64,000 nt of DNA from Synechococcus sp. UW140. GTDB lineage: Bacteria > Cyanobacteriota > Cyanobacteriia > PCC-6307 > Cyanobiaceae. Below, one piece after another: positions 60,397 to 64,000 of this stretch (position 1 is its first letter; the number at the start of each line of letters is the position of its first letter). The stretch lies in contig NZ_UCOB01000014.1 in the NCBI RefSeq assembly GCF_900474295.1, forward strand, positions 1 to 64,000. The letters are read 5' to 3'. Both the position numbers and the translations under genes were made by a program. The notes below the pieces were generated by a model. The model was given only the letters and a program-made list of their open reading frames with translations. It was not told the origin of the DNA and made no database searches.

Positions 60397-60968
60397 GCCC
60401 AGCGGATCAGGGACTCCCTCCCTGGCGACTGTTGTTAAAGCAAGCCCGCCTGAAGGAAGGCCATTCACCGATGGGGCGATGGCTGCAACTGGCGTCGATT
60501 GGCCCGGATGGGAGTCCAAGGGTTCGAACCCTGGTGTTCCGAGGATGGTGGAATCACAACAGCCTTGAACTGCTCACGGATGGGCGGAGCGCCAAGCAAC
60601 AGCAACTGCAGCGCGATCCTCGCGTAGAACTCTGCTGGCTGCTGCCCAAAGCCCAAAGCCAATTCCGCCTGCGCGGACATCGCCACAACCTGGATCAGGG
60701 TGAACGGATGCAAAGGCAAACCCACCACTGGCTAAGGCTGCAACCCGAGGCACGCGCGTTGTGGGGCTGGCCACCGCCCGGCCAGGAGCTGGACAGTGCT
60801 GGCGACTGGCCCACTGCGATTCCAGATGGCACAACGATGCCCGACAGTTTTGCGCTGCTGCGCCTGGAGATCACCCATGTGGAACTTCTCGAGCTGAGGC
60901 ATTCCCCTCACCGTCGCCGATGCTGGGGCAGCGAAGATGGTTGGCAGGAAGTCGCACTGAACCCCTGA
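60393..60968 (+). CDS. Pyridoxamine 5'-phosphate oxidase-like flavin protein
   Basis: A 191-residue protein from GTG 60393. QLASIGPDGSPRVRTLVFRG and LLTDGRSAKQQQLQRDPRVE are typical of the PNPOx-like FMN-binding split barrel (Npun-type). Unlike PdxH it may not act on pyridoxine phosphate. Co-translated with the SIMPL gene. Confidence 0.82.
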   Translation: MSPADQGLPPWRLLLKQARLKEGHSPMGRWLQLASIGPDGSPRVRTLVFRGWWNHNSLELLTDGRSAKQQQLQRDPRVELCWLLPKAQSQFRLRGHRHNLDQGERMQRQTHHWLRLQPEARALWGWPPPGQELDSAGDWPTAIPDGTTMPDSFALLRLEITHVELLELRHSPHRRRCWGSEDGWQEVALNP

Positions 60969-60997
60969 CCAGCCCCGACCCCAGGCCGCAGCCAGCC

Positions 60998-61531
60998 ATG
61001 TCCTGGTCCCTGGCGCTTCCCCTTGTACTTGTGGGGATCGCTTGGCTCCAAGAACTGCTGGACACCATTTTATTTGGGGGCCAATGGAACCTTCCACTCG
61101 GTCCTGGGACCCCCTGGTGGTCTGTATTCACAGCCCCTTTCAGCCACAGCGGCTTCGGCCATCTCCTCACCAACACGGTGGTCTTTCTCCCCCTCAGCTA
61201 TCTGGTGATCAGCCAGGGGATGCGCTCATATCTGGCTGTTTGGATTGGCGTGATCGCCGTGGAGATCCCGATCTGGCTGCTGTGGCCAGCGGGAAGCCAT
61301 GGCCTCTCAGGCATGGTATATGGACTGCTGGGCTTCCTGCTGCTGCTGGGATTGCTTGAGAGGCGGTTGATCACACTGGGGCTGAGCGTGCTGGCCCTGA
61401 GCCTCTATGGCTCAGCTCTGATCGGACTGCTGCCCTGGGCCTCTCCCCCTGGCGTGAGCTGGATCGGCCATGCCGGAGGGTTCACAGGAGGCGTGTTGGC
61501 CGCTGTGATCACGGCCCGTCCGAAGAATTAA
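60998..61531 (+). CDS. Rhomboid-family intramembrane protease
   Basis: A 177-residue six-to-seven-helix protein. HSGFGHLLTNTVVF (HxxN-like), GSHGLSGMVYGLLGF (GxSG with the catalytic Ser) and WIGHAGGFTGG (catalytic His) define the rhomboid active site. It probably cleaves membrane proteins within the bilayer. Convergent with the next gene, overlapping by 4 bp. Confidence 0.85.
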   Translation: MSWSLALPLVLVGIAWLQELLDTILFGGQWNLPLGPGTPWWSVFTAPFSHSGFGHLLTNTVVFLPLSYLVISQGMRSYLAVWIGVIAVEIPIWLLWPAGSHGLSGMVYGLLGFLLLLGLLERRLITLGLSVLALSLYGSALIGLLPWASPPGVSWIGHAGGFTGGVLAAVITARPKN

Positions 61532-62046
61532 CTCTGAGCAGGTATGGCACGTTCCACGCAGGTTCCTTTCGCTTCGATCTTGAGATCCTGCCTTGAGGTC
61601 TCTGGGATCTTGAAATCCATTTGAACTGCCATGGTCTGCTCAAAGGAAAACGCAAGACGCCGGGGGTTCAAACGCAGCAGTCCTTCCGTGCGCAGACGTC
61701 CCATGCTTTGAACAGGTGCTCCTGGTTCGCTAGGAGGCAACACCATCAAGGGATGCTCATAGGCAAAATCCATCAGCACCTGCCCCCCCTCCAAGCGAGG
61801 GATTCCATCGGTTAGATGACGTAAATCGCTGCGCTCCTCAGCCAAATTCCGAGGCGTGATGGCAATGGGGACAGCGCCCTCAGCCATGGTGAGCGTGAAC
61901 ACAGCCTTCTCCGCATTAATGGACGTTGGAGCCACCGGCTTGCCATTGGAGGTGACCCGCTCAGGATCGATCGCGCAACGCAACAGGTAAACAGGCGGTG
62001 AAGAGCTCTGAACCTGAGCCAACAGCAACAGCGCAACCGGGATCAC
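61528..62046 (-). CDS. Secreted or periplasmic hypothetical protein
   Basis: A 172-residue protein from GTG 62046 with an AGGAGG five bases upstream. Short hydrophobic start (IPVALLLLAQ), then a mature part with PVYLLRCAIDPERVTSNGKP, VLMDFAYEHPLMVLPP and RLNPRRLAFSFEQTMAVQMD. No family recognised. Its GTG overlaps the end of the membrane-protein gene upstream by four bases. Confidence 0.7.
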   Translation of the reverse strand: MIPVALLLLAQVQSSSPPVYLLRCAIDPERVTSNGKPVAPTSINAEKAVFTLTMAEGAVPIAITPRNLAEERSDLRHLTDGIPRLEGGQVLMDFAYEHPLMVLPPSEPGAPVQSMGRLRTEGLLRLNPRRLAFSFEQTMAVQMDFKIPETSRQDLKIEAKGTCVERAIPAQS

Positions 62047-62261
62047 GGTTCCTCCTGGGAAAGGAAACGCCCTGAAAACCGAACAGCCATCACAACACTT
62101 GCTGCGCCATACACGATGAAGGTGGTGGCCTGAGCAAAGGAACCAGTGCTGTACACCTCGCCAGCGAGCAGGAGCCAATCGATCAAAGAGGCGACGGTTC
62201 CCCAGAGAACCACCCACACCGAGACGTAGATCACGCCTCTCACAACGGGATTCATCGTCAT
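62043..62261 (-). CDS. Small two-pass membrane protein
   Basis: A 72-residue protein with two hydrophobic helices (VIYVSVWVVLWGTVASLIDW, ATTFIVYGAASVVMAVRFSG). No family recognised. It precedes and is translationally coupled to the secreted protein gene. Confidence 0.6.
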   Translation of the reverse strand: MTMNPVVRGVIYVSVWVVLWGTVASLIDWLLLAGEVYSTGSFAQATTFIVYGAASVVMAVRFSGRFLSQEEP

Positions 62262-62348
62262 TACTGCAGGGATGGTGAGATTAGAGGCAACGGTTCTCGA
62301 GGCTGCTGTGACGACACTGCGTTGACGACACTGCTGTGAGGATGCTGC

Positions 62349-62567
62349 TCAGCCCCCTTCCATCGATTGCTGATGGCTGTGCTGCCGGTAAAGGTCACTG
62401 ATCGGGTCGATCGGATCATCTGCCGCAGGAGCAGAGTCGCAGTCCGCTGGAGGAGACGAGGAGGGCTTCGCCTTGGACTGCTCAAGGGCCTCCTCCTCAC
62501 GCTTCAGGATCCGAGCGAAGGCGGCGCTGGAATCGTCCCGCTGACTGGATGTGCGTTGAGAGGCCAT
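62349..62567 (-). CDS. Hypothetical low-complexity protein
   Basis: A 72-residue hydrophilic protein (AFARILKREEEALEQSKAKP, DDPIDPISDLYRQHS), possibly disordered. No family. Confidence 0.5.
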   Translation of the reverse strand: MASQRTSSQRDDSSAAFARILKREEEALEQSKAKPSSSPPADCDSAPAADDPIDPISDLYRQHSHQQSMEGG

Positions 62568-62600
62568 ATACCGATCCGAGAGAACACTCTGTCGAACGCC

Positions 62601-62789
62601 TCAGGCAGGCGGCTGCTGGGAACTGCGGCTTGAAAGCTCACAGCCAAACTCGCAGCTGTTGAGGCCCTGAGCCTTGGGGTCAGCATCCTGGAGCCGCTGA
62701 AGGATGTGGCGAAGATCAGAGCCTGCGAGCTCGCCATTGGACTCCCACTTCAGGCTCGTTCCTCGACGGGGATTACCTGCGTTGGTCAT
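62601..62789 (-). CDS. Hypothetical small protein
   Basis: A 62-residue hydrophilic protein from ATG 62789 (SLKWESNGELAGSDLRHILQ, NSCEFGCELS). No family recognised. Confidence 0.45.
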   Translation of the reverse strand: MTNAGNPRRGTSLKWESNGELAGSDLRHILQRLQDADPKAQGLNSCEFGCELSSRSSQQPPA

Positions 62790-62858
62790 ACGTCTTCCTC
62801 GGCAACAGCACTCTGGATCGCCGCAACAGCAGCACGCAAAACAGAGCGACAAGCCTTA

Positions 62859-63602
62859 ATGGAAGTTAAAAACAGTAGCGATTGCTACATAATCTCCCGC
62901 AAGCGGCCTGCGGCCCTAGGGTCCGCCCCCTACCAAGGCGCGCAACCCTTGAGACAACGAGAACGGGCCAACCATGTACTCCAACGACTGAACGAGGCCT
63001 ACCCCGAACCACCCATCCCGCTTGACCACAGCGACCCCTTCACGCTGCTGATCGCCGTTCTACTCAGCGCCCAGTGCACCGATAAAAAAGTGAATGAGGT
63101 CACACCCGCGCTCTTCGCTGCGGGACCCACCCCGAAGGCGATGGCCGCCCTCGAGGAGGACACGATCCATCAGCACATCCGTCAACTGGGCCTGGCCAGA
63201 ACAAAAGCACGCAATGTCAAAAAGCTGGCCCAGATCCTTGTGGTCGCCCACAACAGCGAAGTGCCCGCAAGCTTTGAGGAACTCGAAGCGCTGCCCGGGG
63301 TTGGCCACAAAACAGCCAGCGTGGTGATGGCTCAGGCTTTCGGAGTTCCCGCCTTCCCTGTCGACACCCACATTCACCGCCTGGCCCAACGCTGGGGACT
63401 CAGCTCGGGCGACAGCGTTCAGCGCACCGAGCAAGACCTAAAGAGACTGTTTCCCGAAGAGGCCTGGAACCGCCTGCACCTCCAAATCATTTTCTACGGA
63501 CGAGAACACTGCACAGCCCGTGGATGCAACGGCACCACCTGCCCACTCTGCCGAGAGCTTTACCCAAACAGAAGAAGACCAGTCACGTACAAAAAGGCCT
63601 AG
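62859..63602 (+). CDS. nth: Endonuclease III
   Basis: A DNA glycosylase/AP lyase of the HhH-GPD family, 247 residues from ATG 62859 (TTG at 62949 would give 217). LLSAQCTDKKVNEVTP has the catalytic Lys, LPGVGHKTASVVMAQAF is the helix-hairpin-helix, VDTHIHRLAQR the catalytic Asp region. The [4Fe-4S] Cys are spaced C-x4-C-x4-C-x2-C (HCTARGC, NGTTC, PLC) rather than the C-x6-C-x2-C-x5-C of E. coli. Removes oxidised pyrimidines. Confidence 0.92.
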   Translation: MEVKNSSDCYIISRKRPAALGSAPYQGAQPLRQRERANHVLQRLNEAYPEPPIPLDHSDPFTLLIAVLLSAQCTDKKVNEVTPALFAAGPTPKAMAALEEDTIHQHIRQLGLARTKARNVKKLAQILVVAHNSEVPASFEELEALPGVGHKTASVVMAQAFGVPAFPVDTHIHRLAQRWGLSSGDSVQRTEQDLKRLFPEEAWNRLHLQIIFYGREHCTARGCNGTTCPLCRELYPNRRRPVTYKKA

Positions 63603-63660
63603 GGGAAGGAGCTGCTCCCGCAAAGATCTGTTACATTTGTAAATAATTCGACACCTCAGC

Positions 63661-63897
63661 ATGGCCAACCAGCAAGCGTCAGAGAAATGGTTCCAAGACA
63701 GTGCAGCCCGATCCATTCATACCGAGCAACTGCGCAAGGTTGAGCTTTTCAATGGCCGTGCCGCCATGCTCGGCTTCGTGATCGGAGTAATCGTGGAAGG
63801 GCTTACCGGCCAGGGGATACTCCATCAGATCGGCCTTGGAGCTCTGGTGGATGGCTATGCAGCCTGCAGCACAAAGATGCTTCCTTTCTGCTTCTGA
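63661..63897 (+). CDS. High-light-inducible (Hli) protein
   Basis: A 78-residue Hli with the chlorophyll-binding helix motif RKVELFNGRAAMLGFVIGVI followed by EGLTGQG. It probably binds chlorophyll/carotenoid near photosystems. The region after the helix (DGYAACSTK) is slightly longer than in minimal Hlis. Confidence 0.88.
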   Translation: MANQQASEKWFQDSAARSIHTEQLRKVELFNGRAAMLGFVIGVIVEGLTGQGILHQIGLGALVDGYAACSTKMLPFCF

Positions 63898-63914
63898 CCA
63901 GTCCTCTAGCACCC

Positions 63915-63957
63915 TGTTGTCGGGCGGGTCGGGCGTAGCCTGACCCTTCGCGACAAC
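63915..63957. terminator. Strong stem-loop after the Hli gene
   Basis: GTTGTCG (63915-63921) pairs with CGACAAC (63951-63957), with an inner GGGTC/GACCC stem. No T-run; likely 3'-end structure of the Hli mRNA or the leader of the next gene. Confidence 0.5.
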
Positions 63958-63963
63958 CCAGGG

Positions 63964-64000
63964 ATGGCCCGAAAGAGGCGCAAACTGAATAAGGAGATGG
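63964..64000 (+). CDS. Start of a further gene, cut by the window end
   Basis: ATG at 63964 followed by an open, very basic reading frame (MARKRRKLNKEM). Too short to identify. Confidence 0.4.
   Translation, partial: MARKRRKLNKEM

Noticed and set aside
60520-60534. GGGTTCGAACCCTGG looks like a tRNA T-arm
   Set aside because: It lies inside the PNPOx-like coding frame and I find no acceptor, D or anticodon arm around it.
1-64000. Insertion sequences, integrases or phage genes
   Set aside because: No transposase, recombinase or structural phage protein is recognisable in any frame; repeats seen are intragenic or short.

Overview
The window looks like a chromosome segment of a marine unicellular cyanobacterium of the Synechococcus (picocyanobacterial) type. 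Evidence is indirect but consistent: two cytochrome c6 genes, two high-light-inducible (Hli) proteins, an SLH/OprB-type porin, an RRM protein of the cyanobacterial Rbp type, DUF4278, DUF1830, DUF1651, DUF3721 and TIGR02450 proteins, Nif11-leader peptides, a PaO-like Rieske oxygenase, a CrtISO-like oxidoreductase, SWM repeats like those of the Synechococcus motility protein SwmB, moderate-to-high GC, and short, dense, frequently overlapping genes. I see no tRNA, rRNA, CRISPR array, transposase or phage integrase.

Layout. 0-8.2 kb: two very large, probably type I-secreted surface proteins with DUF4114-like C-termini, each preceded by a copy of a ~120 bp direct repeat. A third protein at 17.3-19.7 kb shares its last ~290 residues with the first. 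8.8-13.3 kb: a four-gene minus-strand operon (porin, metal-binding lipoprotein, ATPase, permease) headed by a cobalamin riboswitch. 14.2-17.1 kb: a lipid-kinase-like protein coupled to a metallophosphoesterase. 19.8-22.3 kb: a Zur-like box, a small leader ORF, a CobW/COG0523-like protein and two calcineurin-fold proteins that have lost metal ligands. 22.8-26.8 kb: an RNA-binding protein, secreted proteins, a HupE-type transporter under a second cobalamin riboswitch, and cytochrome c6. 27-34 kb: rsmE, an OsmC protein, a second cytochrome c6, and a manganese-type ABC transporter whose permease gene lies apart from the other two. 34.6-35.5 kb: a structured non-coding stretch with two plus-strand terminators. 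35.5-49.3 kb: housekeeping and many small hypothetical genes (SRAP, GNAT, hydrolase, GST-like, cupin, Rieske oxygenase). 49.5-51.2 kb: two tandem Nif11-leader RiPP-like precursors and a third double-glycine leader peptide. 52-64 kb: bestrophin, SDR, methyltransferase, CrtISO-like oxidoreductase, SIMPL protein, PNPOx-like protein, rhomboid, endonuclease III, Hli protein and the start of another gene.

The main theme is transition-metal supply: two Mn/Zn-family ABC importers, a dedicated porin, HupE, a DUF3721 protein and a Zur-box-led CobW operon. Two of these units carry cobalamin riboswitches, which makes cobalt the best-supported substrate for the porin/ABC operon despite its zinc-transporter sequence family. 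The second theme is export: giant T1SS-like proteins and peptide precursors with GG cleavage sites. No maturation enzyme or exporter for them is encoded here, so they would depend on machinery elsewhere in the genome.
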